Origin: Glandiceps talaboti
Lineage: Eukaryota > Hemichordata > Enteropneusta > Spengelidae
DNA length: 64,000 nucleotides
Assembly: GCF_964340395.1 (NCBI RefSeq)
Contig: NC_135556.1
Location: 6,775,001-6,839,000 of the forward strand
Reading direction: 5' to 3'
The notes under the pieces are model-generated. The model did no database searches. It was not told where the DNA came from and saw only the letters and a list, made by a program, of their open reading frames with translations. Made by a program: the position numbers and the translations under genes. Position 1 is the first letter of the stretch; each line of letters begins with the position of its first letter. Of this stretch, positions 35,571-47,905 are shown one piece after another.

Positions 35571-36009
35571 CGTCTTATTTTGCAAATGCTATTAAACAAA
35601 GTATCAACACCAGTGAGACTGATCACAAGGTTTCATGTTGAGATAGACACAATAAAGATAACACACAAACATCCCCTACAGGGTGTCTGCTCTGTAGACA
35701 CAATAAGGATAACACACAAACATCCCTTACACAGTGTCTGCTTTGTAGACACAATAAAGATAACACACAAACATCACTTACACAGTGTCTGCTCTGTAGA
35801 CACAATAAAGATAACACACAAACATCCCTTACAGGGTGTCTGCTCTGTATTTTGTTAATAATAACAAAAACAAATATAAATGTAACAAAATGCAGAGCAA
35901 ACACTGTAATCACTTGTGTTATCTTTATTGTGTCTATCTCAGGATGAAACCTTGTGGTCAGTCTCACTCATCTTGTTACATCGTTTAATAACATTTGCAA
36001 GCAAAGACG
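35571..36009. mobile_element. TIR element with internal 51-bp tandem repeats
   Basis: Arms of ~95 nt: left TGCAAATGCTATTAAAC...CACAAGGTTTCATG pairs with right CATCCTGAAACC-type and GTTTAATAACATTTGCA sequence. Inside, about four 51-bp units (ACACAATAAAGATAACACAC) extend the inner end of the left arm. A one-unit relative is at 37055-37166. Confidence 0.85.
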
Positions 36010-36383
36010 AAATTTCCTGTAAATGATACTGCTATATGAATTAAATATATCTCCTACATCATCAGAACTTGAAGATATTGATGTAGAATTGTGAGTAAGA
36101 TTTTATGTACATTTTACTTTTTATGATTATTTGATGTGTTTTTGTTTTGTTGTGTTTTTAAACCTGGTGATTTGTAGCTGTGTGTAAAATACCCAGTACT
36201 GCTGATTGTCTTTCTGTTTGTTTAAAATTGTTCATTTTCAGTGTATCTGATCTGAACTCAGTCAGAAATCTATAAAATATTATTTTGAATAAAATCAAAT
36301 GAATTTATCTTAAGTATTCGTGTAGAGTATTTTTTAGCATACTTGAATGTGAATGTTTATTGGTGTTATTGGTATTGCAAATA

Positions 36384-36552
36384 TGTGTGTGTGTCTGTCT
36401 GTGTGTATGTGCATATGTATGTGTGTGTATGAATGTGTGTGTGTATGTGCGTATGTATGTATGTATGTATGTATGTATATGTGTGTGTATGTATGTGTGT
36501 GTATGTGCGTATGTATGTATGTATGTATGTATGTATGTATGTGTGTGTGTGT
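36384..36552. repeat. (TG)n/(TATG)n microsatellite
   Basis: TG and GTAT blocks up to the edge of the 36556-36670 element. A GACA/GAGA tract follows at 36694-36790. Confidence 0.95.
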
Positions 36553-36555
36553 TTT

Positions 36556-36670
36556 AGCTGCAATAATTGAATGGTTTTGAGTGTTGTTTTTTTCTGTTTT
36601 TAGTCCTTTTTTGTTCCGATGTTTAAACATTGAAACAAAAACAAAACAAAATGCTACAATTATTGCAGCT
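36556..36670. mobile_element. 115-bp inverted-repeat element inside a (TG)n tract
   Basis: Perfect 14-bp ends AGCTGCAATAATTG / CAATTATTGCAGCT with (TG)n directly on both sides. Confidence 0.65.
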
Positions 36671-36729
36671 GTGTGTGTATGTGTGTGTGTATGACAGACA
36701 GAGACAGAGACAGAGAGAGACTGGCAGGC

Positions 36730-36768
<39 letters not shown>

Positions 36769-37054
36769 GGGAGGGAGGGAGAGAGAGAGAGTGAATGAAT
36801 GAATGTAAACAACTAAAAGTAAAAAATGCTTAGCCATATAGCTTATGCCAGTTACCAAAGTTACAGTCATTTTATAGGTAAGCATATACAAGTGGGTGCC
36901 CCAGATTTGGTAATTTCATCATGGCCGCTGACCGATCATATTCCAATGCACTACTAAGGCTATAAAGCAGTGAATAAAATGTGTGTGAAAGAAGTTTACA
37001 GTAGCGGTTAGGCATGTTTTGATTACTGGTAATTGTGCATTACAGTGTTTTTCC

Positions 37055-37166
37055 CCAAAGCGAGTCAAAGCTATTAAATGAACTATCAAGACCAGTGAGC
37101 CTGATCACAATGTTTCATGTTGAGATACACACCGTAAAGATAACACACAAACATCACTTACACCGC
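37055..37166. mobile_element. Left-end fragment of the 35571 TIR element family
   Basis: Matches 35585-35690 (GCTATTAAA, CCAGTGAG, TGATCACAA, GTTTCATGTTGAGATA, AAGATAACACACAAACATC) with one tandem unit and no right arm. Confidence 0.75.
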
Positions 37167-37686
37167 GTGGCTGTTAAAGTAGTATGTATGGTGTTACTGT
37201 TTTTATCATTAACTAAATACATAGCCCACACAGATAGTATCAAATCAAGTATCACATATTATCAACCGACTAACCCATCAATCAATCAATCAATCTATCA
37301 ATCAATCAATCAATCAACGAACAAACCAATCACTCAATCTAATTAAGATTTTCTATCGCGCCAAACTCCAAAACGATAGTATGGCGTCAAAAAAGTAATC
37401 CATACCGAATGTTTGTTTCAACAGATACAGTGTCTTCAAACACCCCTGGCACACGGAAGACAATCAAACTGTGCAAGTTTGACGTTTAATGTTCAACCCT
37501 TTAAAGTGTCCTAAATTGACCCTTTCATTTATACTTGGTCTTAAAGCCAATAAACCAAACATCGCAAAGAGAAATTATCGGTTCAGTGAAATGAAATAAG
37601 AAAAACTGCAGAAACTAAGGAGATAGCCAAATACGTTGGCATGTATGATTACAAAGAATTCGAGTGGTGCAGATAATTACATGTAA

Positions 37687-38022
37687 TTACATTTGAGCTT
37701 TGAACGTTTTGCTGAGTTTTCCTGTCGTATCAGCCGTCAATTGGTTTTCTTCTTCCTTATCCAATGTTTTGTCACCAAACGAAAACTGTGTGTCAAGTGC
37801 GTGTAACAATCCTCGCTTGAGTGAGGCCATCTTCGCTGGACCTTCTTTACCAAGTCTCATACGTGCTTCCTGGAAGGCCTTTCGGATTTCCTTGACAGGC
37901 AAACATAGCATTGGTAAGTAGGGGGAATAATCAGGAAACACGGTTTCTTGTAGCTCTTTGAAATTAGGTATACACATCACTGCATTTCGTAGTGCTTTTT
38001 TCAGGGCCGTGTCTGGATTTTG
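37687..38022 (-). CDS. Last exon of a probable small secreted protein, unknown family
   Basis: On the minus strand, a pyrimidine-rich acceptor (TTCTGTCAG) precedes 111 codons and a stop. The peptide begins QNPDTALKKALRNAVMCIPN, then has PDYSPYLPMLCLPVKEIRKA, is rich in Lys/Glu, has two Cys and ends KLSKTFKAQM. Codon use and composition look protein-like and differ from the repeat-derived frames around it. I do not recognise the family. With acceptor CTGTCAG the exon enters in phase 0, while the candidate signal exon (39893-39983) leaves in phase 1. Either a middle exon is missing or the alternative acceptor AATCCAG 9 nt further in (phase 1) is used. ATTAAA on this strand near 37480-37487 could be the poly(A) signal. 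Confidence 0.5.
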   Translation of the reverse strand, partial: QNPDTALKKALRNAVMCIPNFKELQETVFPDYSPYLPMLCLPVKEIRKAFQEARMRLGKEGPAKMASLKRGLLHALDTQFSFGDKTLDKEEENQLTADTTGKLSKTFKAQM

Positions 38023-38132
38023 CTGACAGAACAAAACGGACAGAATAATGAGTTGATAACAAAACAGACAGAATGATGAGTTGATAACGAAAGAAAAATG
38101 TTTCTGACCGAGCCACAACATGTACCCCGACA

Positions 38133-38270
<138 letters not shown>

Positions 38271-39264
38271 CACTTTGCCAAGCCTATAGCACTACTGAAC
38301 ATTATCAGTTCAGTTGTGCTAAAAAAAAACTTATAGGCCGAAGGTCTAATGAACATGTATGTCGAGCAAATTAGACGTCGACGTTTAGAACTATATTTAT
38401 AGAAATGGAAACATAAAGGCTGGAAGTAACGCGACATAGACCTACATTGAAATTGTGTTTGCGCACTTGGCGTGTCAAACAGACGAAGGGGCATATACAT
38501 GTACATCCATGACCAGTGACTTCATGTACTTGTGAGAATAGCTATATAGATCATATTTTGTTTGAGATATTCATAATGTTCTGTTTCCCCACCTATTTTA
38601 GCACAGTGACAATCAACAGCTAAAAAGCCCAAAAGGGGATGGGTGCAATTGTCACAGATTTGTACAAATATTGTACTTTGTATCAAAAGCGCGAGTCACA
38701 TTGCCCATTACAGACTTAGCCTCCCCCCCCCCTCCCCTGGTGTCTTACATATAGTAGAACATATGTACTGCAGTTTTGACCCATTTCCCCTGTTCAACAT
38801 TTGTAGATCTAGATGTTTAAATCTTGATGTACGTAGTTGTTTGACTTACCTCTTCACACGCAAGTACGACTAATGACCCTGTACTTTTGGACGAATTAAC
38901 GTGTACGTAGTGTTATCATTAATGGCCAATTTCACTCCTTCCCAGGCCAGAATTGCGCTTTCTAGCAGTACATGTACAGGCCCAAATTTTATCTATCCAC
39001 TATTTTCTTTCATATACCTTTGACACTTAATTTCTGGCATAGAATTTTGAAAAGTATTTTCTGACTAAAATTTAGAATTTTTACCCAAGTTTTGAAACCT
39101 AGTGCAGTGTTCATACTTATATGTTGTTGTTCTAATCGTCCTGGGTACTCTGCGCATATACTGCGCATACATATATTCCTGGCGGTGGTAACGATAGGAT
39201 ATCTACCAGTTTCGAAAAATAGCTCAGTTCAACTAACTTGGTACACTCAGGAAGACAGAAACAT

Positions 39265-39391
<127 letters not shown>

Positions 39392-39892
39392 TTGCGAGAG
39401 GAGGGAGATATGAATAACTTCTATGAAATTCCGATAGCATGTCTTACCCAGGGGGCGCATTGGGTTCGGAGATTCACTAATCTGCGTGGATCATGCTCCC
39501 GTAAACACATGCTGTCGGCATCTGATAGTGTGTTGTTAAAAACAGATCTAGACCCCGTTCTCAACGGATATAAATCTGAAAAGAAAAGAAAACATTTGAA
39601 TTATATCAATAACATTATATAATATTATATCAATTAAAAGTGGACACTACTACAATATGACAAGCGTCGTTTTCTTTATGTCTTCTTTTCCTGAGGTACT
39701 GTCGTGATGTATAAAACCCATATTTTTGTTCGAACGCGTTCAACGACCTTCAACTTAGTATAAAACTCGTATCTCGCTATCCCATACACTGTGATCTAAA
39801 AGACTATAAAGCTGGTGGTCATCCCTTCCCTGTCTTTGATAATCTATTTACCATCAAGTTAACGATCTCAATGAATTATATATGTAACTTAC

Positions 39893-39983
39893 CCTTTATG
39901 CCAAATGAAGACACATATCTGCTAACATAGAATAAACCCAGTGTTATCAACAGACATCGGAGAGTCATACTTGAAACTGACAT
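39893..39983 (-). CDS. Candidate signal-peptide exon of the same minus-strand gene
   Basis: A minus-strand ATG at 39983 (or 39968) opens MSVSSMTLRCLLITLGLFYV, a good signal peptide, followed by SRYVSSFGIK and a strong donor G|GTAAGTTA at 39892. It is the only signal-type exon with a good donor upstream of the 37687-38022 exon on this strand. The link is inferred from position and orientation; the 1.9 kb between them contains a (GA)n and a (CT)n tract. Confidence 0.45.
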
Positions 39984-40126
39984 GTTTGCATGCAGTGTCA
40001 ATCTGCGTGATAATAAATTTATGCATACCCCATTAAACGAAGATTTTGAATAGGTTATGTTGCAGTGACAAAAATGAGGGTTTGTAACAAAACGGACCTT
40101 CAATTAAACTCATGAAACCAAAACAA

Positions 40127-40283
40127 ATCATCGTCTGGCTCAACCCTTGAAAAATCTTACTAAAATTGCTACATTTTATCGTTTTGGCCATGGCCCGACA
40201 AATATCTCCGTTGGTATGATTTTTTGTTGAGCCAGACGATAAAATGTAGCACTGTTTTAATTTTTTTCGAGTCAGAAGACATT
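40127..40283. mobile_element. Palindromic MITE (CCAGACGATAAAATGTAGC family)
   Basis: Left ATCGTCTGGCTCAACC...GCTACATTTTATCGT pairs with right GAGCCAGACGATAAAATGTAGC. Confidence 0.65.
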
Positions 40284-41276
40284 TTGTTTCGGGTTTTGTG
40301 ATTTTTGATTGTATAATTATTCATTTCTGGTTTGCATTTGGATAAAAGTTATTTTTAACAATGTATGCTTATTACAGCACGTGTTTCGATCATTTTCGAA
40401 CTACCATTCTACCGTGACGGTCATATAGATCAACTGAACTATAAGTAATCAGTAAAACTGGACTGCCATTTCAATTGGGAGGGAATATAAAATTGTGAGA
40501 AGTACCACTTGGTGTGATGGTTGTTCAAACATACGGCCGAATTTTATACCGCCTTGATTATCGAACAGTTATTTTGTGGCAAACCACAGACCCTACACGA
40601 AATGTGTAGGGTGGCATAGTATAGGGGCTATGGAAAAAACATACATGTAATATGAACACAGATAGATTTGTCGATTTGTGTTTGTCACGTATTACATTAG
40701 TTCGGGTTCATTACGGCAAGTGATTCAGCATAAAACCAAAGACATAGCTAAACCATAACTGATGCAGTTATCCTGAACAGGTTGGAGTCAAATGACAACA
40801 CTTATCCCATTTGGTTGATAATTTATAGATAACAACGGCAAGATTCTTCATCAAGCGGTTGTATGCTGTATACAGTTGTCTATCGCTACAATATCGAGTA
40901 AATCATGCTTACCAGGTCGGTATAGCTTCGAGTGACAGTAGACAGACAGATTGAGATGCCACCAACACCAAAGTATTTCCGATTTCAGGAAAATCTGGTT
41001 TCGCGTGCTAGTTAAATTTTTATTATCGTTCGTTCTATAGGGTGAGTGGAAGAAATAAATGTCTCGTGTTTTAATAAACGAATGTGTTTTTAACAATCAA
41101 TTGTCACGTGTTCGGCATCGTCATTTTTTATTGAGTTAATTCACACGCAAGCCATGCAGGTATATGGTGATTGTATCTCAGAGGTATTTTCCTACAGAGT
41201 GGACGAATGATAAGTGGATTACCACATACTCCTATGGAGTTACCTAGAAATATGGCAAAGTAACATACTCTCACAT

Positions 41277-41325
41277 GTATGTATGTATGTATGTATGTAT
41301 GTATGTATGTATGTGTGTGTGTGTA

Positions 41326-41365
<40 letters not shown>
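41277..41365. repeat. (TATG)n(TG)n microsatellite
   Basis: TATG block then pure TG. Confidence 0.95.
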
Positions 41366-41367
<2 letters not shown>

Positions 41368-41368
<1 letters not shown>

Positions 41369-41462
41369 AAAATAATAATAATGTTAGTGTTTATATAGCG
41401 CTATCCCACTCAGTGCGTGCCCAAAACGGTTTACAATTATTACCCCTGGTTCGGATCTATAT
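41368..41462 (-). mobile_element. SINE-tail fragment
   Basis: Contains TTTATATAGCGCTATCCCAC and a GGTTTACAATTATTACCCC block. On the reverse strand this resembles the GTAAAGCGC...AGCACTATATAAA tail of SINE A. It abuts a (TG)n tract. Confidence 0.5.
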
Positions 41463-42169
41463 TGGATAGGACATGTTTACGATGTAAGAAATCAAATCTA
41501 AAATTTAATGCTAATTTCAAAAGAAAACAAACAAACTAACACTCACTTGCAAAGGCCTTCCATTCGATTGCGCCCCCACACGGTGAATCAGAGAAAACTG
41601 GCATGTGGTTGTCAAGAGATGATTCCCAGTCTTAGTATCTGATTTAATTGTTTCAATATTTGACCCCGTCACCATCCCCTGATTTAGAGGTCTGTTTCTT
41701 AATACGTAGAATAATAACAAGTTGACATTGTGAGTCGATCATTTTGTGGTGCGGATATTTGGGTGCGGACCCGAAAATCGATTTGATTGGATACATTGCA
41801 CCATATTATGTGTACAGTTACACACAGTTTACCCACAATGGTAAGGAGTACAGTGATTCCCATGTATCAGTGGCAATATATTGTAAGTTGTGTTTTTGTT
41901 GACTGGTGGGTTCTGTACTTATTACTTCAAGTAGATACTTTCGAATTTGCTTATTATTTAAGTTAACTATGCTTCAGGGACAACTGTCACCATTTCTACA
42001 TACAAAACGGTCAATATTTGGTAAATGAGATTAGACCACACCACCTCATTTTTGAAACAAGGGAAAGGCCCATACCTTACCAATGAGACCAGGGAATCAA
42101 ACCACCATTCCACTTCAAAAAAATCAGAAATAAACACAACACCTTTTTTTTTTTTTTTTTTAAACTCTT

Positions 42170-43760
42170 CATGATATACTGATCTACCATTAATAATGAT
42201 TAACTTGTTGTTCCAAATGATTTTTTCCCTTGCGATATTGTCTTCTATTTTTTAATTTTTCAATACAATCAAGTAGTCGGACATAAAGTCGGACAACGAA
42301 AAAGGCAGAGAATTGGGGTGGAAATTCGTCTCCCTCTCGTTCTAAGTAGAAACATACAAAGATATTCCATGGGTGTTGTACTTTTTGGTCCCGGTATCGC
42401 TTAATGATCCAATTTATTTTTTTGAGTTTTATGAATAATGTCGAGGTCCGGGACACTGAGACCACCCAATTCGATTGGGCGTACTATACTTTTCCCTCAT
42501 AATTTTGTCCCTCCCTCCCCTCCCCATTCCAAAGAAAACGAAATATTTATCTGTTGATGTCCTGTACTATTTTCTTTGGAATATTCATCATGTTTGAAAT
42601 GTACGTAAATTGTGAGATTGCGAAAGTTTTAATAATTTGAACTTTACCAATCAAAGACAAGTTACGCCTTCTCCATTGATTCAAGTTTTTCAAAGGGTTT
42701 GGCAGTATTCATAGTAGTAGCTTTATCTTTATCACAGGAAAAGTAAACACCCATGATTTTAATATACGAATCACACACCTTGATGCCTTCTATTGGTCTG
42801 TCTTTACGTTTTTTTCCAGTAACCCAACCACACAACCTCCGTCTTATTTTTGTTGACTTTGAGCCCAGAAATTAATTCGTATTGTGCTAACACCCAAAAG
42901 AGATCTTTGACTGAGTTTTCGTCTGACAAGAAACATGTTAAATCGTCCGCAAAGACGTTATCTTTGATCTGTGCTGACTTGATCAGAATGCCCCTGATTT
43001 GTCTGTTTACCCTCATATTAACTATATAAAAGTTCAAGACAAATTAAAGACAAAAAACACACAAAAAAAGCAATAAGAATGAACAACAAGATTAAGGGAG
43101 AGAGGGGGTCGCCTTGGTGGACACCTCTTCCATTTGAGAAATAACCACTTGAAAAACCGTTATTCATACAATACTTTTTTGATTATTATAAAAAGCTCTA
43201 ATCCACCTAATGAAAATGATGATTCACAGAAATGAAACTTGCGAAGGGTGGCAAAAAGAAAATCCCATTCAAGAGAATCGAACGCCTTTTGAAAGTCAAT
43301 GGCAATCAAAATGCCGGGTAATTTTTCCTTTGACGTAGAATGCATGATTTCATCAATGAGTCTAACATTGTCACAAATATTTCTGCCCTTAATGAAAGCT
43401 GATTGTGATTCCCCGATAAGACTAGGCATGATATTCTCCATCCTTTTTACAAGGCATTTAGAGGCGACATTCATTAAAGAGATTGGGCGCCAATTTTCAA
43501 TCACTTGAACAGGTGATCTTTACCTGGCTTTTGAATCAGACTAACAATACTCTGTTTTTGCGAATTGGAAATATTCCCCAAATTCATACCCGGAGTTTAA
43601 AAATTCAACGACAAAATTACCAACTAACCGGCCAGAACGTCTTATAAAAATCAGCAGAAAGTCCGTCATACCCAGGACTTTTATTTGATTCCATCTTAGA
43701 TAACATTAGGCTTGTTATAAGCTTATTGAAGTGTTGTTCTTATCACAGACATCAAGTAAG
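42170..43760 (-). pseudogene. Decayed L1/Tx1-like LINE reverse transcriptase
   Basis: Read on the minus strand, the order of RT motifs is intact but split by frameshifts and stops: SPGYDGLSADFYKTFW (~43680-43640), ENWRPISLMNVASK and SQSAFIKGRNICDNVRLIDE (43500-43370), AIDFQKAFDSLEWDFL (~43310-43250), NGRGVHQGDPLSPLIL (~43130-43080), catalytic FADDLTCFLSDE (~42960-42915), SGLKVNKNKTEVVWLG (~42880-42825) and LGGLSVPDLDIIHKTQK (~42475-42430). These are the fingers, palm and post-RT blocks of L1-clade LINE ORF2. No endonuclease domain is seen, so the copy is 5'-truncated and dead. Confidence 0.85.
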
Positions 43761-44187
43761 TTACTTGTCTGTGTTCTAATATATATTGTATATCAACTTT
43801 AAACCAAGTAGGATATGCATAACTGTGATATCATGGAATTATATAGGGGGGGGGGCTCCCTGGTCTGAAGAATGAAATGCAAGATTACGGCCCGGACCAA
43901 AATAGTTTGCCAAAATTACGAGGAGAACTTAATTACGGAGAAAAATAGTTGTGGCGAGTAGTATTAAAAATAAGTCATACTACTGTACCATGAATGGAGT
44001 AGTGACTGCACAGTAAAGGAGGGCACAACTATTACCATTCAAAAGAAACTTTAAACATTAAAAAAAAAATGAATTTTACACAGGTCTTCATATGAGCATG
44101 GACTATAAGGGGATGTATGTATGGCTTATTTGTTTCGCCGTGAACACTGCATGCTGTGTGTGTCCCCATCCGAAGGTGTACTAGTAA

Positions 44188-44264
44188 GTACAATAGACAC
44201 CGGTGGAAAGATAAATAACGCGGCTCCGCCTTGTTGTTTATCTTTCCACCGGTGTCTATTGTAC
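44188..44264. repeat. Perfect 28-nt hairpin
   Basis: GTACAATAGACACCGGTGGA... (44188-44215) pairs perfectly with 44237-44264 around a 21-nt G/C-rich loop. Probably a small inverted-repeat element. Confidence 0.8.
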
Positions 44265-44636
44265 ACACATACAAGTCGCCTTGTCAGCATACAAGACATT
44301 TTGGACTGTACATATTTGCGATGGGGCAAGAGTCAACAACGTCATAGTGGATGCCAATAGCACGTGATGAACTGTCTTCTAACAAACAATAGAAACAAGT
44401 AGTATGTGGAAACTCCGGAATCCGGAATCCGGATTCAATAATCTCATTACACTCAGACAAGAGTACCATATGATATTACTACTATATTGAAAACAAAGCC
44501 CGTCAGTTCAGTATTTAAGGTACACGAAGAAGAATCGCTGGCCGGGCGAGGCCCGTAGATCTGTAGCATACACTATTGCTATTCACATAGAAATTTGCCG
44601 TTCAATTTTCATGAAACTTCGAATACAGACTTAAAA

Positions 44637-44638
<2 letters not shown>

Positions 44639-44671
<33 letters not shown>

Positions 44672-44743
44672 TACATACATACATACATACATACATACAT
44701 ACATACATACATACATACATACATACATACATACATACATACC
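44639..44743. repeat. (AC)n(ATAC)n microsatellite
   Basis: AC run, then about 18 ATAC units. Confidence 0.95.
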
Positions 44744-44799
44744 GTACACACAGACTAAAGTCATTAATATCACGTGATAATTTTATTCATTTAATACCA

Positions 44800-46960
44800 T
44801 AAAAATATTATAAACCGATTAAATTTCTTGTGTTTACGATGTGTTTGATATTAGTCTCAATGACGGGCGTGCACATGTTCAAAACAAAATCGTGACTATC
44901 ATGGTACGATTCCAGCTTCCGGATTCCAGGGTTTCCACGTTACGGCAGAGCCATGCGTCATGTTACCTGTGAAGACCCTTGGGCGGTAAATTTGTCTCAT
45001 TGGGTATGTGCACAGTTTTGAACACCTCTGTCAGGTTAGCGATTTTGTTATCCTTCCATGACGCAAACGTAGAAGAGTGCAGGTCTGGTCTATATTACAG
45101 TTACTGGTAGTTGAGCAGACTATAAGCTTGACTTAATTGTTTGAAGAGCTCGAGGGTAAAGGTATGTATGTATTTTGGTTCTCGTATCTTCAAAGTCGGA
45201 TAATCTTTGAACGTACTGTTGTGATCACCATCGAGACAAATCTCGTATTCGATGTGTATTTTCATATGAATGAAATTATTTTGGAGGATGTTGTAGAATT
45301 TGACAAGTTTATGTCATAACAAGGGATCCTATCAGCGATATAAACTTGGCCTACATAGATCAATTCACTGGTATTCATATAAGAACTACCTCCTACCAAA
45401 GTCAAGTTGACTTGAGAACCAGAACTTTACTTATAAGAATGTGCCTGTTTTTCTTGGTCGTTTGGGAATAGATAAAAATGAAATAAAAAATCTACCTACC
45501 CCACCTATTCTAAAATTGAGCGTCATCAGAACCACACAATTTTTTTTCTTAGGCATAGTTCTTGACAGCTTTGTCCCACATACATGTTAAATGTAGCATG
45601 TCAGACACTTGGAGTAAACAAATGGTCATTTGAAATTGCAGCATATCAATCATTTTAATGTTACACTTTGTCCTTTGAATATAATTATAGTCTTGTATGG
45701 TTTGCCCATAAACGTTTGGAATTTGCTTGAGTTTTACTGGTAACTAGAAAACTACAAAGAAAGGGTGTGCAGTTTTAAAAAAAACCGCACCTTTATATTC
45801 AATATGCAAATTAAGTTGTTAGAAGCTATATATTCTACTTAGATATGGCGATATTTGAAGTCATCCATAATTATGTCACCAGGAATTGTTCAAAACACAT
45901 TGATGTTTCTTTTTATCTATGTGGAGATATCCTTACGTTAATGATAGAAGGTGAACAATCTCTAACCCAAAAATATTTAATTGGACAACCATTGGTGGTG
46001 GTGGTGCCTCAAAGTTAAATCCTAATCTATCCAGAGATGATATGATTCGGTTTTTTTTGACGTAATTTCAAACCATGAATACGTTTTCAAGCAATCAAAA
46101 TTTAGAAATACATGTAATTTTGAAGTTTATTTTTTAAATATTGATATCAATTTTTGAATCAGAACATGAACAATGTTTTATTTTATTGAGCTGTTATCTA
46201 GGGTTACTTTTCATTGCACTATCTCCTCAGCAAGTTACTCTGTTACAGTACTCAATACGCTGTCGGGGCTTAACACTCCCATCCTCCTAACTAGCTTTCA
46301 GCTTTCCCAAGCTTATCCTAAAACAAGCTTGTCCGAAAGCTGATATATAGCTAGGGTTTGAGGTTACAATTATGTTATCCTAACAACCGTATACACTCAT
46401 ATTTCATCTTTGGACATGGCAGGAATATATAAAATACTTCAAATTGTTAATTACATGAGAAACTTACCTGTGCTCGTCATTGCTCTAGACTGAAAGATAT
46501 CTGGTGGGGTGGATAAGTTATGTTATAAATGTACATGTATTATAAATAAAGATGTAAATCTAAATTGTAGTTTCCTGGCCACGTTAACGGAAGCCACATG
46601 TACAAAAATCATCAAATGCAATGTGCATGTACTATTATTTCAATACAGATATCGAAACTACTTTGTTTATCGTATTTACTGGTAGTACGATATATCAACA
46701 GAGACGGCCTTGGCATTGCTATAAGTACCTCTATTACCGGGTTGTAAACCACACCAGAGTTATCTTATTTTGTTTCAAGTCATCGAATTGTTCTATTGAA
46801 AGTGTTTCTGTTCTTGTACTCTTGTTATTGACAACTTGATGAATTAAACCTGGCTAAAATCACAATAGTGGATGATACAGTGTCAACTCAATTTCCCGTA
46901 GACGAATAGGCTATGGCTTTTCCTCTGTCCAAATATGTTGAATTTCTTATTCATTTTTTT
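44800..46960. other. No gene recognised
   Basis: Unique-looking AT-rich sequence with one D1 fragment (45470-45550) and an imperfect hairpin around AAGCTT (46290-46352). Confidence 0.5.
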
Positions 46961-47048
46961 TTCAAAATTTAACTTTGACAATAGTCGTGCAAAAACAACA
47001 GATACAAAACAAGATAAATGGAAACACCTACAATTACATTAAACGACA

Positions 47049-47905
47049 TTTTGTACAATGACAAACTGACACCCAGGTACAGGGATTTTGTACAATGACA
47101 AACTGACACCCAGGTACAGGGATTTTGTACAATGACAAACTGACACCCAGGTACAGGGATTTTGTACAATGACAAACTGACACCCAGGTACAGGGATTTT
47201 ATACAATGACAAACTGACACCCAGGTACAGGGATTTTGTACAATGACAAACTGACACCCAGGTACAGGGATTTTATACAATGACAAACTGACACACAGGT
47301 ACAGGGATTTTGTACAATGACAAACTGACACCCAGGTACAGGGATTTTGTACAATGACAAACTGACACCCAGGTACAGGGATTTTATACAATGACAAACT
47401 GACACACAGGTACAGGGATTTTGTACAATGACAAACTGACACACAGGTACAAGGATTTTATACAATGACAAACTGACACACAGGTACAAGGATTTTATAC
47501 AATGACAAACTGACACACAGGTACAGGGATTTTATACAATGACAAACTGACACACAGGTACAGGGATTTTGTACAATGACAAACTGACACACAGGTACAA
47601 GGATTTTATACAATGACAAACTGACACACAGGTACAGGGATTTTATACAATGACAAACTGACACACAGGTACAGGGATTTTGTACAATGACAAACTGACA
47701 CCAAGGTACAGGGATTTTATACAATGACAAACTGACACCAAGGTACAGGGATTTTATACAATGACAAACTGACACCAAGGTACAGGGATTTTATACAATG
47801 ACAAACTGACACCAAGGTACGGGGATTTTGTACAATGACAAACTGACACACAGGTACAGGGATTTTATACAATGACAAACTGACACCAAGGTACGGGGAT
47901 TATCA
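47049..47905. repeat. 37-bp minisatellite, ~23 copies
   Basis: Unit GTACAATGACAAACTGACAC plus CCAGGTACAGGGATTTT. Variants group in blocks: CACCCAGG on the left, CACACAGG in the middle, CACCAAGG on the right. No unique spacers. Confidence 0.95.

Noticed and set aside
44032-44360. Overlapping ~80-codon frames on both strands
   Set aside because: They run through the 28-nt hairpin at 44188-44264, so both strands give the same DTGGKINN peptide; repeat-derived.
46969-47778. Minus-strand open frames of 105-157 codons
   Set aside because: Translation of the 37-bp minisatellite; periodic and overlapping in all three frames.
47049-47905. Possible CRISPR array
   Set aside because: A 37-bp repeat length looks CRISPR-like, but the units are directly joined with no unique spacers and the DNA is eukaryotic.
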